Shown here: positions 1 to 8,605 of the stretch, one piece after another
Numbering within the stretch: the stretch's first letter is position 1
Layout of the letters: each line of letters begins with the position of its first letter
Origin: Methanobacteriota archaeon
Lineage (GTDB): Bacteria; Bacteroidota; Bacteroidia; Flavobacteriales_D; Sanyastnellaceae
Assembly (NCBI GenBank): GCA_002723115.1
Contig: PBNL01000009.1
Span: 1-58,533 of the forward strand
Length of the DNA: 58,533 bases
Direction: 5' to 3'
Made by a program: the position numbers and the translations under genes
Notes under the pieces: generated by a model
Database searches by the model: none
What the model saw: the letters and a program-made list of their open reading frames with translations, nothing else
What the model was told of the DNA's origin: nothing

Positions 1-1995
1 AACACCAGCTTCAAACGATTTTTTTGCATTATCCCAAGCTCCACCAGCATTATTTTGGAAAATAGCCCACATTACTCCGCTCACACAAACACCTGCCATG
101 TAACCACCTAGTGGTTCAGCACCAAAAATTAATCCGATAATGATTGGGGTAATTATAGTAATTGCACCAGGAAGCATCATTTCCTTAAGAGCAGCTTGAG
201 TAGAAATCTATACACACTTACCGTACTCAGGAGTTCCCTTTCCTTCCATGATTCCAGGAATCTCTTTAAACTGACGGCGAACTTCTTTTACCATTTCCAT
301 TGCAGCCTTACCTACAGAGTTCATTGCAAGTGCAGAGAACACAACAGGTACCATAGCTCCTACAAATAGTGTAGCAAGTACGTCAGCTTTGAAGATGTTA
401 ATTCCATCAATTCCTGTCATAGTTACATATGCAGCAAATAATGCAAGCGCTGTCAGTGCGGCAGAAGCAATAGCGAATCCTTTACCGATTGCAGCAGTAG
501 TGTTACCCACTGAATCTAAGATGTCTGTACGCTCTCTAACTTCCTCAGGAAGCTCACACATCTCAGCAATACCACCAGCGTTATCTGCAATAGGTCCGAA
601 TGCGTCGATTGCAAGTTGCATAGCTGTTGTTGCCATCATAGCACATGCAGCGATAGAAACACCGTAGAATCCAGCGAATTCGTATGAAAGGTAGATAGCT
701 GTTGCGAATAGAATGATTGGGCCAAAAGTTGACATCATTCCAACAGCAAGTCCAGAAATGATGTTAGTACCTGCTCCAGTGTTAGAGTTTCTAACGATAT
801 CTAGAACAGGCTTCTTTCCAAGTCCTGTGTAGTACTCAGTCAGCCAGCTAATTCCACCACCTACACCAAGTCCTACAAGAACTGCGTAGAATACGTTTAT
901 TGAAGCAAATGGAGTGCTAGACTTTAATTCGTCCTGGAAGAACTCCATGTTAAGTTCTGCAGGTAGCATCCAGTCAATTAGGAAGTAGCAAGCAATTGCT
1001 GTCATAATGATCGAACCCCAGTTACCCTTATTAAGAGCCGCTTGTACTTCAGCTTCTTTTCCACCGTCCTTAACGCTGATAAGCTTAGAACCGACGATAG
1101 AGAAAATAATGCCTAGTGCAGAAATAACTAGAGGGAGAAGAAGAGTAGCAAGTCCACCAAAGTTGTCTTGGTATCCCTCGCCCATATCTCTAACAACGTA
1201 TACGCCTAGTACCATAGCTGCAAGAACTGTAGCTACATAAGAACCAAATAAATCAGCACCCATACCCGCAACGTCTCCTACGTTATCTCCTACGTTATCA
1301 GCAATAGTTGCTGGGTTACGTGGATCATCCTCAGGAATACCAGCTTCAACCTTTCCTACAAGGTCAGCCCCTACGTCAGCAGCTTTCGTGTAGATACCTC
1401 CACCAACACGAGCAAATAATGCAATTGATTCAGCACCTAAAGAGAATCCTGCAAGAGCTTCAAGGACAATAATCATGTCGTTCACGTTTGTTACGTCAAC
1501 GTCCCCAAGAATTTGGGTTTTGATTAAAAGGATGAAAAGCATGCTTAGACCAAATACTGCTAAGCCAGCAACACCTAATCCCATGATTGTACCACCAGTG
1601 AAACTTACTTTAAGTCCCTTAGCAAGGCTAGTACGGGCAGCTTCAGTTGTTCTTACGTTTGCTTCAGTTGCAATACGCATTCCAATGTTTCCAGCTACTG
1701 CAGAGAATACGGCTCCGATTACAAATGCGATAACGATGAACCAGTGAGTAGTAGCAACCAATGTTGATACAAATCCAAGTAATGCACCAGCAATAACAAC
1801 AAATATTGCAAGTAGTCTGTACTCAGCATTCAAGAAAGCAAGTGCACCCTCGTGGATGTAAGTTGCGATTTCTGACATGCGTTCGTTACCAGTTGATTGC
1901 TTACGAACCCACGCAGTCTGAATTGCCATTACAACAAGTCCTAGTACGGCAATTGCTGGAACTAAATAAATTAAATTTTGATTTAAAAAATCCAT
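1..1995 (-). CDS. hppA: Membrane-bound ion-pumping pyrophosphatase, 3' end outside window, interrupted by an in-frame TAG
   Basis: Integral membrane pyrophosphatase that couples hydrolysis of PPi to export of H+ and/or Na+. The translation from the ATG at 1995 shows many membrane helices, the substrate-binding signature DVGADLVGKVE and the DNVGDNVGD acidic motif. The GNTTAAIGKG segment has Ala where K+-independent enzymes carry Lys, so a K+-dependent type is inferred. After 595 residues ending in YGKCV the reading frame meets TAG (208-210). The same frame then runs on without another stop to base 1 and still reads as the family (ISTQAALKEMMLPG, then GGYMAG and QNNAGGAWDNAKKSFEAGV). The rest of the C-terminus lies outside the window. 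This is a nonsense mutation, a base-calling error, or a gene needing readthrough. Pump ion cannot be told from sequence alone. Confidence 0.9.
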
Positions 1996-2046
1996 GATTT
2001 GTATAAATGTGTGTTTTGCCTATTGGCAGATTGTTTACTGAATTGA

Positions 2047-3027
2047 TTAGCTAACGTACATAGCATTTTTAACTGCATCCATAATCTCTTTAACCTGAGG
2101 TAGTGCCTCGTCGATTAAAGTCGTTGCAAAAGCAAAAGGTGTATCAGACTGACATAGTCTAACTATAGGAGCGTCAAGATGGTCAAAGGCATTCCTTTGG
2201 ACTCTGTAGCTAACTTCAGAAGCAACTGAGTTTACTGGAAAGCTTTCTTCGACTATTACTAAACGATTAGTCTTCTTAACTGACTCAATGATTGTATCTA
2301 AATCTAGTGGTCTAATTGTAACTAGATCGATTATTTCAACGTTGATGCCTTCTTTTTCAAGTTCTTCAGCAGCAGCGTGAACAGTTTTAAGAATTTTGCC
2401 AAATGATACGATTGTGCAATCAGAACCTGGCTTTCTAATGTTCGCCTTTCCGATTGGAACAAGGTATTCACCCTCTGGAATCATGCCTACATCACCGTAC
2501 ATTTTCTCAGATTCCATTACAAGTACTGGGTCATTGTCGCGAATTGCAGACTTTAAGAGTCCCTTTGCCTCGTAAGGTGTGAAAGGTGTTACGATTTTAA
2601 GACCTGGAATAGAAGAGTAAAACGCTTCGTAGCTCTGACTGTGTGTTGCAGCAAGTTGACCTGCAGGTCCGTTAGGTCCTCTGAAAACAATAGGAGTGGT
2701 AAATTGTCCACCACTCATTTGAAGCATCTTAGCGGCATGATTGATGATTTGGTCTGATGCAAGTACAGCAAAATTCCAAGTCATAAATTCTACTATTGGT
2801 CTTAAGCCATTCATAGCAGCTCCAACAGCAATACTTGTAAATCCAAGCTCTGCAATCGGAGTATCAATTACTCTCTTAGGACCAAATTCGTCTAGCATTC
2901 CCTTAGACGCTTTGTATGCTCCATTGTACTCAGCAACCTCCTCACCTAGAAGGAAAACGCGCTCATCTCGGCGCATTTCTTCACTCATTGCTTCGGCTAC
3001 TGCTTCTCTAAATGTGATTTCACGCAT
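2047..3027 (-). CDS. pdhB: Pyruvate dehydrogenase E1 component, beta subunit
   Basis: Beta chain of the thiamine-diphosphate E1 enzyme of the pyruvate dehydrogenase complex (pyruvate to acetyl-CoA). The 326-residue product has the usual length and typical segments: FLLGEEVAEYNGAYKASKG near the N-terminus, RVIDTPIAELGF, the FRGPNGPAG stretch and a C-terminal transketolase-type domain with ILVEESFPV-like sequence. I chose the ATG at 3027 because translation there starts MREITFREAV, as in the family; an ATG 9 codons upstream would overlap the probable promoter box at 3052-3059. It is 51 nt upstream of hppA on the same strand and could be cotranscribed. No alpha subunit is in the window, so alpha and beta are either separate or lie elsewhere. 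Confidence 0.92.
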   Translation of the reverse strand: MREITFREAVAEAMSEEMRRDERVFLLGEEVAEYNGAYKASKGMLDEFGPKRVIDTPIAELGFTSIAVGAAMNGLRPIVEFMTWNFAVLASDQIINHAAKMLQMSGGQFTTPIVFRGPNGPAGQLAATHSQSYEAFYSSIPGLKIVTPFTPYEAKGLLKSAIRDNDPVLVMESEKMYGDVGMIPEGEYLVPIGKANIRKPGSDCTIVSFGKILKTVHAAAEELEKEGINVEIIDLVTIRPLDLDTIIESVKKTNRLVIVEESFPVNSVASEVSYRVQRNAFDHLDAPIVRLCQSDTPFAFATTLIDEALPQVKEIMDAVKNAMYVS

Positions 3028-3051
3028 GATTCTAATGCATAATTCGGTCGG

Positions 3052-3059
3052 CAAAGATA
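3052..3059 (-). promoter_or_regulatory. Probable -7 promoter box of pdhB
   Basis: On the minus strand this reads TATCTTTG, matching the Bacteroidota TANNTTTG -7 element, 24 nt before the pdhB ATG. No clear TTTG element lies 17-23 nt upstream, so the assignment rests on the -7 box and position. Confidence 0.5.
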
Positions 3060-3117
3060 AGTGATTGATGGCATTGCATCACTACCTTTGCATTCCTAAT
3101 CGAAGAAACACAAAATA

Positions 3118-3125
3118 TACGTTTG
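3118..3125 (+). promoter_or_regulatory. Probable -7 promoter box of etfB
   Basis: TACGTTTG matches TANNTTTG and ends only 5 nt before the etfB ATG (3131). The nearest upstream TTTG (3087-3090) is 27 nt away, longer than the usual 17-23. The mRNA leader would be only a few nucleotides. Confidence 0.45.
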
Positions 3126-3130
3126 TACCC

Positions 3131-3871
3131 ATGAAAATGCTTGTTTGCATAAGTAAATCGCCAGATACCACGAGTCGTATCGCATTTACAGATGGAGATA
3201 CTAGCTTTGATGAAAGCGGTGTCCAATTTATTGTTAACCCATATGACGAGTGGTATGCACTTGTTAGAGCTATTGAGTTAGTTGAAGCAGGAGGTGGTTC
3301 TGTTACTACAATAACTGTAGGTGACGCTTCATGCGATCCGATTATTAGAAAGGCTTTGGCTATTGGTGCAAATGATGCTGTAAGGATCAACGCAGAGCCA
3401 ACGGACTCTACTCAGGTCGCTCGTTTAATTGCTGATTATGCTTCTGATAAGGGATATGATATCATCCTTTGTGGTAAGGAGACAATCAATCACAACTCAG
3501 CAGCTGTAGGAGCAATGATTGCTGAGTGTTTAGACATGCCTTACGTTCCTTTTGCTACCAGTTTAAACGCTGATGGTGGAACATATAATCTTACTTGCGA
3601 AACTGCAGGAGGTGAGAATAAAGTGACGGTGAATAGTTCTTTTGTTCTTAGTGCTGCTAAAGGAATGTCTGAACAAAGAATTCCAAATATGAGAGGTATC
3701 ATGTCAGCACGTACTAAACCTCTTCAAGTTGTTGATGATTCGGGTGTTAGTGCTGCTACTAAGGTTGAGAAATTTGCTCTACCTCCAGCAAAGGGAGATT
3801 GTGTTTTAGTTGATGCTGATCATCCAGCAGAACTAGTTCGTTTATTACGTGAAGAAGCAAAAATTATTTAA
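3131..3871 (+). CDS. etfB: Electron transfer flavoprotein, beta subunit
   Basis: Small subunit of the heterodimeric FAD/AMP electron carrier that takes electrons from acyl-CoA dehydrogenases and passes them to the quinone pool. The 246-residue product starts MKMLVCISKSPDTTSRI. It shows FTDGDTSFDESG-type sequence, the conserved NPYDEWYALVRAIEL segment, and an AMP-binding region around ILCGKETINHNSAAVG and MAECLDMPYVPFATSL. The ATG at 3131 was chosen over an upstream ATG because this is where family similarity begins and the promoter box lies just before it. The etfA ATG follows after 1 nt, so the two subunits are surely made together. Confidence 0.95.
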   Translation: MKMLVCISKSPDTTSRIAFTDGDTSFDESGVQFIVNPYDEWYALVRAIELVEAGGGSVTTITVGDASCDPIIRKALAIGANDAVRINAEPTDSTQVARLIADYASDKGYDIILCGKETINHNSAAVGAMIAECLDMPYVPFATSLNADGGTYNLTCETAGGENKVTVNSSFVLSAAKGMSEQRIPNMRGIMSARTKPLQVVDDSGVSAATKVEKFALPPAKGDCVLVDADHPAELVRLLREEAKII

Positions 3872-3872
3872 G

Positions 3873-4805
3873 ATGTCAGTATTAGTTTACGTACCAATTA
3901 AAGACGGAAAGGCGACTAAGGCTGGCTTAGAGGCAGCATCATACGCCAATGCAATTTCTGGTGGATCTTCAACAGCTGTTGTAGCAGGATCATTAGATGG
4001 AGACGGAGGAATTGGATCAGTAGGTGTGAGCAATGTTCTTGCATATGCTGACTCACTTGCTGACAATTCACAAATTGCAAAACTTGTTGATGCAGCTGCA
4101 GAAAAATCAGGTGCTTCTACAGTTGTGTTTTCTGGAAATCTCGAGGGAGGAGCTGTTGCACCTCGTGTTGCAATTAGATTAAATGCAGGTTTTGTTTCTG
4201 GAGTTACAGGTGTGCCTGAAGGAGGTAATTACCCTCGTAATGTATTTAGTGGTAAGGCTAAGGCTTCAGTTTCAGTATCTACTGAAAAGACTGTTGTAAG
4301 TGTTACGCCAAACGCATTCGGAGTAAAAGAAGTAGGCGGCTCAGCATCTGTTGAAGCGTTTGCTACTGAAGTTGGTGAAGCAAAGCTTGTGGTTGGAGAA
4401 TTCACTCCTTCATCTGCTGACGGTTCAGTACCACTTCCAGAGGCTGAAAGAGTAGTAAGTGCAGGTAGAGGATTGAAGGGACCGGAGAATTGGGGGATAG
4501 TTGAAGATCTTGCTAAGGCATTGAACGCTTCAACTGCTTGTTCTCGTCCTGTAGGAGATATGGGATGGAGACCTCACCATGAGCACGTAGGCCAAACCGG
4601 CGTTACTATCCGCCCCGATTTATACATCGCTTGCGGAATCTCAGGTGCAATCCAACACCTCGCCGGTGTAAACCAAAGTAAAGTAATTGTAGTCATCAAT
4701 ACAGACCCTGAGGCGCCATTCTTTAAGGCAGCTGATTACGGGATTGTTGGTGATGTATTCGAAGTTCTTCCTAAATTAACAGAAGCAATTAAGTCACTCT
4801 CTTAA
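3873..4805 (+). CDS. etfA: Electron transfer flavoprotein, alpha subunit
   Basis: FAD-binding subunit of electron transfer flavoprotein, partner of the preceding gene. The 310-residue product has the N-terminal Rossmann-like ETF domain and the characteristic C-terminal FAD domain (roughly residues 190-305). That domain has VSAGRGLKGPENW, CSRPVGDMGW, HVGQTGVTIRPDLYIACG, SGAIQHLAG and INTDPEAPFFKAADYGIVGD, all diagnostic. It starts 1 nt after the etfB stop and ends 6 nt before the next ATG, so it sits inside an operon. Confidence 0.96.
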   Translation: MSVLVYVPIKDGKATKAGLEAASYANAISGGSSTAVVAGSLDGDGGIGSVGVSNVLAYADSLADNSQIAKLVDAAAEKSGASTVVFSGNLEGGAVAPRVAIRLNAGFVSGVTGVPEGGNYPRNVFSGKAKASVSVSTEKTVVSVTPNAFGVKEVGGSASVEAFATEVGEAKLVVGEFTPSSADGSVPLPEAERVVSAGRGLKGPENWGIVEDLAKALNASTACSRPVGDMGWRPHHEHVGQTGVTIRPDLYIACGISGAIQHLAGVNQSKVIVVINTDPEAPFFKAADYGIVGDVFEVLPKLTEAIKSLS

Positions 4806-4811
4806 AGAACC

Positions 4812-5426
4812 ATGAAAAAAGTCGACCTCGAAATTCACGACATAAGCCTTACAGGCTCGTCGTCGGGGGCGTACACCATGGTTATGGGAGTTGTCGGTGG
4901 TACAGCAAGAATTCCTGTTGTTATTGGTGGAGCAGAGGCTCAGTCCATTGCTCTTGAACTAGAGAATATGAAGTCAAGCAGACCTCTAACTCATGATATG
5001 TACAAGAGTACTTTGATCTCGTTTGGGATGAAGGTCGAAGAAGTGCTAGTTTACAAATTCGAAGAGGGTATTTTCTATGCTAAGGTGATGGTTACAAATG
5101 GTGAAATCACTGAGGAAATAGATTCTAGAATTTCAGACGCAGTAGGTGTGGCGGTGAGGTTTAGAGCGCCGATAAGATGTTATGAATCAATTGTTAAGCA
5201 GGCTGGCATTAATCCACAAGAACTGTCAGCAGGATTGGAAATTGACATTAGCTTTGAAAACGGAGATGACGAGGAAGTAGAGGATATTTCTCTAGATTTT
5301 GATGCAACTCCAGATTTGGAATTATTAGAAGCAGAACTTCAAGAAGCAATTGATAACGAGGATTATGAACTAGCTTCAGAACTTCGAGATCAAATTGATA
5401 AAATCAAAAACAAAACGAATGAGTAA
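4812..5426 (+). CDS. Bifunctional nuclease (BFN/DUF151) family protein with C-terminal UVR motif
   Basis: 204 residues. The first about 140 form a BFN/DUF151 domain: VDLEIHDISLTGSSSGAYTMVMG, PVVIGGAEAQSIALELE, RPLTHDMYKSTL and a SDAVGVAVRF segment. A C-terminal acidic linker leads to a UvrB/UvrC-type helical hairpin (ELLEAELQEAIDNEDYELASELRDQIDKI). This domain pair is common in Bacteroidota and usually called bifunctional nuclease; the biochemical role in these bacteria is not settled, so nuclease activity is inferred from family name only. It follows etfA by 6 nt. Its last codons overlap purE (ATGAGTAA), suggesting translational coupling. Confidence 0.85.
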   Translation: MKKVDLEIHDISLTGSSSGAYTMVMGVVGGTARIPVVIGGAEAQSIALELENMKSSRPLTHDMYKSTLISFGMKVEEVLVYKFEEGIFYAKVMVTNGEITEEIDSRISDAVGVAVRFRAPIRCYESIVKQAGINPQELSAGLEIDISFENGDDEEVEDISLDFDATPDLELLEAELQEAIDNEDYELASELRDQIDKIKNKTNE

Positions 5427-5916
5427 AGTAGGTATCATAATGGGGAGCAATTCCGACCTAGGCGTAATGGAAAAGGCGATGGGAGTGCTAGAGGAATTAG
5501 GCGTAGAGTATGAGGCAACAGTTGTAAGCGCTCATAGAACTCCAGAAAGACTTGCTGAGTATGCGCAAAGTGCTGTAGGCAATGGCTTTAAAGTAATTAT
5601 TGCTGGCGCAGGTGGTGCTGCTCACCTTCCAGGCATGGTGGCTTCTTATACTCCACTTCCAGTTATTGGTGTTCCAGTTAAATCGAGTAATTCAATCGAT
5701 GGTTGGGATTCAGTTTTGAGCATTTTACAGATGCCTGCTGGTGTTCCTGTAGCTACCGTTGCTTTAGATGGAGGTAGAAATGCTGGTATTCTTGCAGCCC
5801 AAACCCTAGCAGTAGCAGATTCAAATCTTCTGAACCGCATAGCTAAATTCAAAGAAGACCTTAAACTTAAGGTACTTGAGGCAGCTTCAATTGTAGAAAA
5901 TCACAAACCCAAATAG
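5419..5916 (+). CDS. purE: N5-carboxyaminoimidazole ribonucleotide mutase
   Basis: Purine biosynthesis enzyme converting N5-CAIR to CAIR. The 165-residue product has the class I PurE signature: GIIMGSNSDLGVMEKA at the N-terminus, VVSAHRTPERL, the glycine-rich IIAGAGGAAHLPGMVAS, and PVIGVPVKSS followed by GWDSVLSILQMPAGVPVATVA. The start is the ATG at 5419, which overlaps the end of the preceding gene by 8 nt. purK is not next to it. The flavin reductase-like gene follows after 8 nt. Confidence 0.96.
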   Translation: MSKVGIIMGSNSDLGVMEKAMGVLEELGVEYEATVVSAHRTPERLAEYAQSAVGNGFKVIIAGAGGAAHLPGMVASYTPLPVIGVPVKSSNSIDGWDSVLSILQMPAGVPVATVALDGGRNAGILAAQTLAVADSNLLNRIAKFKEDLKLKVLEAASIVENHKPK

Positions 5917-5924
5917 TAGACTCA

Positions 5925-6827
5925 ATGTCTCACACTTCTTTCGACCCAAAAGAACTAAACCCAGGCAAGCTCCACGCCTATCTACTTGGCGGAGTTGCAC
6001 CTAGGCCCATTGCTTTTGCGAGCACAATAGATTCTGAGGGTCGAGTTAATCTAGCGCCTTTCAGCTATTTCAATGTGTTCTCGGCAAATCCGCCTGTACT
6101 GATATTTTCGCCTGCTAGAAGGGGTCGTGATAACACTACCAAACACACTTATGAGAATGTGTTGGAGGTGCCGGAGGTTGTGGTAAATATGGTCGATTAC
6201 GATACGGTTCACGCTTGTTCTCTTGCGAGTACTGAGTATGCTAAGGGTGTGAATGAGTTTGCGAAGGCGGGGTTGACTGAGGAGCCGTCGGACTTGGTGG
6301 GGCCGCCGAGGGTTAATGAGGCGCCGGTTTCTTTTGAGTGCAAGGTGTTGAGGGTGGACTCTTTTGGCGAGAATCCTGGTGCTGGTCAGTTGGTAGTGTG
6401 TGAGATTTTGAAGATGCACTTTAGGAATGATATTTTGAATGAGGACGGGATTCCTGATCCTGAGAAGATTGACCTTGTGGGGAGATGTGGTGGGAATTTC
6501 TACGTGAGAGCGACTGGTGATGCTCTTTTTGAGGTGCCCAAACCACTAGCTAACCTCGGAATTGGCGTCGACGGCCTACCCGAAGACGTGAGGAATAGTT
6601 CAGTACTTACTGGTAGACATCTCGCGATGCTTGGAAATTTTGAAGTATTGCCAGATGAGACAGAGGTTAATGATTACAAGCTTATGGAGTTGAGTGAAAT
6701 CTTTTTGGATTTGCAAGATGATGGCTCAGCTTTGGAAATAGAATTACATAAACACGCAGCTGAACTACTCGACAATGGAGATGTTGATGGAGCGTGGAAA
6801 ACACTTCTCAGTTTTAACCTGGGATAA
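5925..6827 (+). CDS. Flavin reductase-like (FMN-binding split-barrel) protein
   Basis: 300-residue flavin reductase-like domain protein of the DIM6/NTAB or flavoredoxin type. Typical segments are GGVAPRPIAFAST, NLAPFSYFNVFSANPPVLIFSPARR near the N-terminus, and VGPPRVNEAPVSFECKVL in the middle. A C-terminal part (from about residue 190, GRCGGNFYVRA) continues beyond the minimal about 200-residue domain, as in many Bacteroidota members. It probably binds FMN and reduces flavin or a small substrate with NAD(P)H; the substrate cannot be told. The middle of the gene (about 6100-6540) is visibly richer in G than both ends, so part may have been replaced by recombination. Confidence 0.85.
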   Translation: MSHTSFDPKELNPGKLHAYLLGGVAPRPIAFASTIDSEGRVNLAPFSYFNVFSANPPVLIFSPARRGRDNTTKHTYENVLEVPEVVVNMVDYDTVHACSLASTEYAKGVNEFAKAGLTEEPSDLVGPPRVNEAPVSFECKVLRVDSFGENPGAGQLVVCEILKMHFRNDILNEDGIPDPEKIDLVGRCGGNFYVRATGDALFEVPKPLANLGIGVDGLPEDVRNSSVLTGRHLAMLGNFEVLPDETEVNDYKLMELSEIFLDLQDDGSALEIELHKHAAELLDNGDVDGAWKTLLSFNLG

Positions 6828-6863
6828 TGCTCGATTTCCATTCGGGTCAATTACTTTTATAGT

Positions 6864-7235
6864 ATGGCATTTGAGTTAAAAGGAAAAATTAAGGTCCTCT
6901 TCGAACAGCAGGATTTTGCAAGCGGTTTTTACAAGCGCGACTTCGTAATTACTACAACTGAACAATACCCTCAAGACATAAAGTTATCTGCTCTTAAGGA
7001 GAGAGTAGAGCAACTAAATGGTCTAGGTGAAGGAGATGTTGTAAATGTGAAATTCGATTTGCGAGGTAGAGAGTACAACGGTAACTACTACGTTGATTTA
7101 AATGCATGGAGAATTGAACGTGATGGTCAAGGAGCTACAGCTTCAGCACCTGCACCTCAAGTAGATTCAGCACCTCTTCCAGATGTGGAGCCCATGGTCG
7201 TTGACGCAGACGGTGACGACGATCTTCCATTCTAA
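6864..7235 (+). CDS. DUF3127 domain protein (predicted OB-fold, single-strand DNA-binding-like)
   Basis: 123 residues. The N-terminal 85 match the Bacteroidota family DUF3127: FELKGKIKVLF, SGFYKRDFVITT, YPQDIKLSALKERVEQLNGL and a GNYYVDLNAWRIE strand. The remaining tail is low-complexity (Ala/Pro) and ends in the acidic tip DADGDDDLPF, which resembles the acidic tip of single-strand DNA-binding proteins. Function is therefore inferred, not known. The gene lies 36 nt after the flavin reductase gene and 8 nt before the transporter. Confidence 0.8.
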   Translation: MAFELKGKIKVLFEQQDFASGFYKRDFVITTTEQYPQDIKLSALKERVEQLNGLGEGDVVNVKFDLRGREYNGNYYVDLNAWRIERDGQGATASAPAPQVDSAPLPDVEPMVVDADGDDDLPF

Positions 7236-7243
7236 ACTGCTAA

Positions 7244-8602
7244 ATGTCAGGGTGGCTTAATTCCTATTCGAGAGCTTTTCAGCGTCTCTTGCCTTCTCCT
7301 ATGGCAATAGCACTGACTCTCACTGTAGTCGCCTTTGTTTCAGCATTATTTGTTAGTGAACCAGTAGAAGTCGTTAAGGCTTGGTCTGATGGATTGTGGA
7401 ATCCTGGGCTCATGAGATTTGGGTTTCAAGCGATGTTCATGCTCGTATTGGGCCATGTCCTTGCATTGAGTAAGCCAGTTCGTTTAGCGCTTAATGGTAT
7501 AGCAAATATTGCAGTTAAGAAGCCAGAGAACGCTGCAACTTATGTCGCAATTGTTGCAATGCTTCTAGGTTGGGTGAATTGGGGACTGGGACTAGTTGCT
7601 GGAGCAATTATCGCCAAGGTGGTTATCGATAAAAAAGTTGCCCATGCAGGAGTTGTAGGAGCTGCAGGTTATATGGGATTGTTGGTTTGGCATAGCGGAT
7701 TAAGCGGAAGTGCTCCACTCAAAGTTGCAGAGCCTGGTCACCTTGCTGAACTCTTCCCAAAGGGATTGGAATGGTCAACACCTATTCCCAATTCAATTTC
7801 CATTTCAGAGACTGTATTTACTTCATGGAATTTGGGGTTGACAGCTGTGGTGATGGTGGCTATAGCAGGGCTGTTTTATTTCTTAGGAAGAGTTGTGCCA
7901 AATGAAAACATAGATGTTGCTGAAAGCGACATGGATTTTGCACCTGAGGTGAAAAGCGTCGATTCTATTGCTTCATTTCTAGATTATGCTCCTGTGTTGT
8001 CTATTGGTTTTGGAGTATTTACACTAGGTACTGCTCTGTGGATTGCATCCAATTCTAGTGGTGCTACAGGATTGAGTTTTGTAACACCAGACTGGATAAA
8101 TCTGCTACTCTTAGGACTTGCACTTATTGCTCATAAGTCTATTGCAGGTCTTGTAGGGGCGTTGAATAAGGCGATTGGAGGTGCAGCAGGGATCCTTCTT
8201 CAATTCCCAATCTATTTTGGGATCATGGGAGTTGTTACTGGGACAGGGTTGGTTGACGTGCTTTCTGCGTCACTGGTATCTGCTACATCTAGCGAAACTC
8301 TACCACTTGCAATTTTTACTTCATCGGGAATACTAAATGTTTTTGTTCCGAGTGGGGGTGGGCAATGGGCTGTGCAAGGTCCGCTGATTTTAGAGGCTTG
8401 TAATAGCATTGGCATGTCTTTGGAAAAGGGGGTGATGGCTATGGCTTATGGGGATCAGTGGACCAATATGTTGCAGCCGTTTTGGGCTCTACCACTATTG
8501 GGAATCACTGGTCTGAAGGCCAAAGATATTCTACCATACACATTGGCTGCATTGCTGGTGTCGGGTGTGTTGTTTACTGTTGGTTTGGTCTTAATTGTTT
8601 AA
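7244..8602 (+). CDS. atoE: Short-chain fatty acid transporter, AtoE family
   Basis: 452-residue multi-spanning inner membrane protein of the AtoE / short-chain fatty acid transporter family. Diagnostic parts are the N-terminal RAFQRLLPSPMAIALTL, the LGWVNWGLGLVAGAIIAK helix, LLVWHSGLSGSAPLKVAEPGH, and the C-terminal SSGILNVFVPSGGGQWAVQGPLI with MAYGDQWTNMLQPFWALP. It likely imports acetoacetate or butyrate-like acids. Its position downstream of ETF genes fits fatty-acid oxidation, but that link is inferred. The next gene starts after 3 nt. Confidence 0.9.
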   Translation: MSGWLNSYSRAFQRLLPSPMAIALTLTVVAFVSALFVSEPVEVVKAWSDGLWNPGLMRFGFQAMFMLVLGHVLALSKPVRLALNGIANIAVKKPENAATYVAIVAMLLGWVNWGLGLVAGAIIAKVVIDKKVAHAGVVGAAGYMGLLVWHSGLSGSAPLKVAEPGHLAELFPKGLEWSTPIPNSISISETVFTSWNLGLTAVVMVAIAGLFYFLGRVVPNENIDVAESDMDFAPEVKSVDSIASFLDYAPVLSIGFGVFTLGTALWIASNSSGATGLSFVTPDWINLLLLGLALIAHKSIAGLVGALNKAIGGAAGILLQFPIYFGIMGVVTGTGLVDVLSASLVSATSSETLPLAIFTSSGILNVFVPSGGGQWAVQGPLILEACNSIGMSLEKGVMAMAYGDQWTNMLQPFWALPLLGITGLKAKDILPYTLAALLVSGVLFTVGLVLIV

Positions 8603-8605
8603 GCT

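Noticed and set aside
208-210. Readthrough of TAG as a special amino acid (such as pyrrolysine) in hppA
   Set aside because: TAG is used as a normal stop for other genes here, release factor 1 is intact, and no pyrrolysine genes are seen. A point change fits better.
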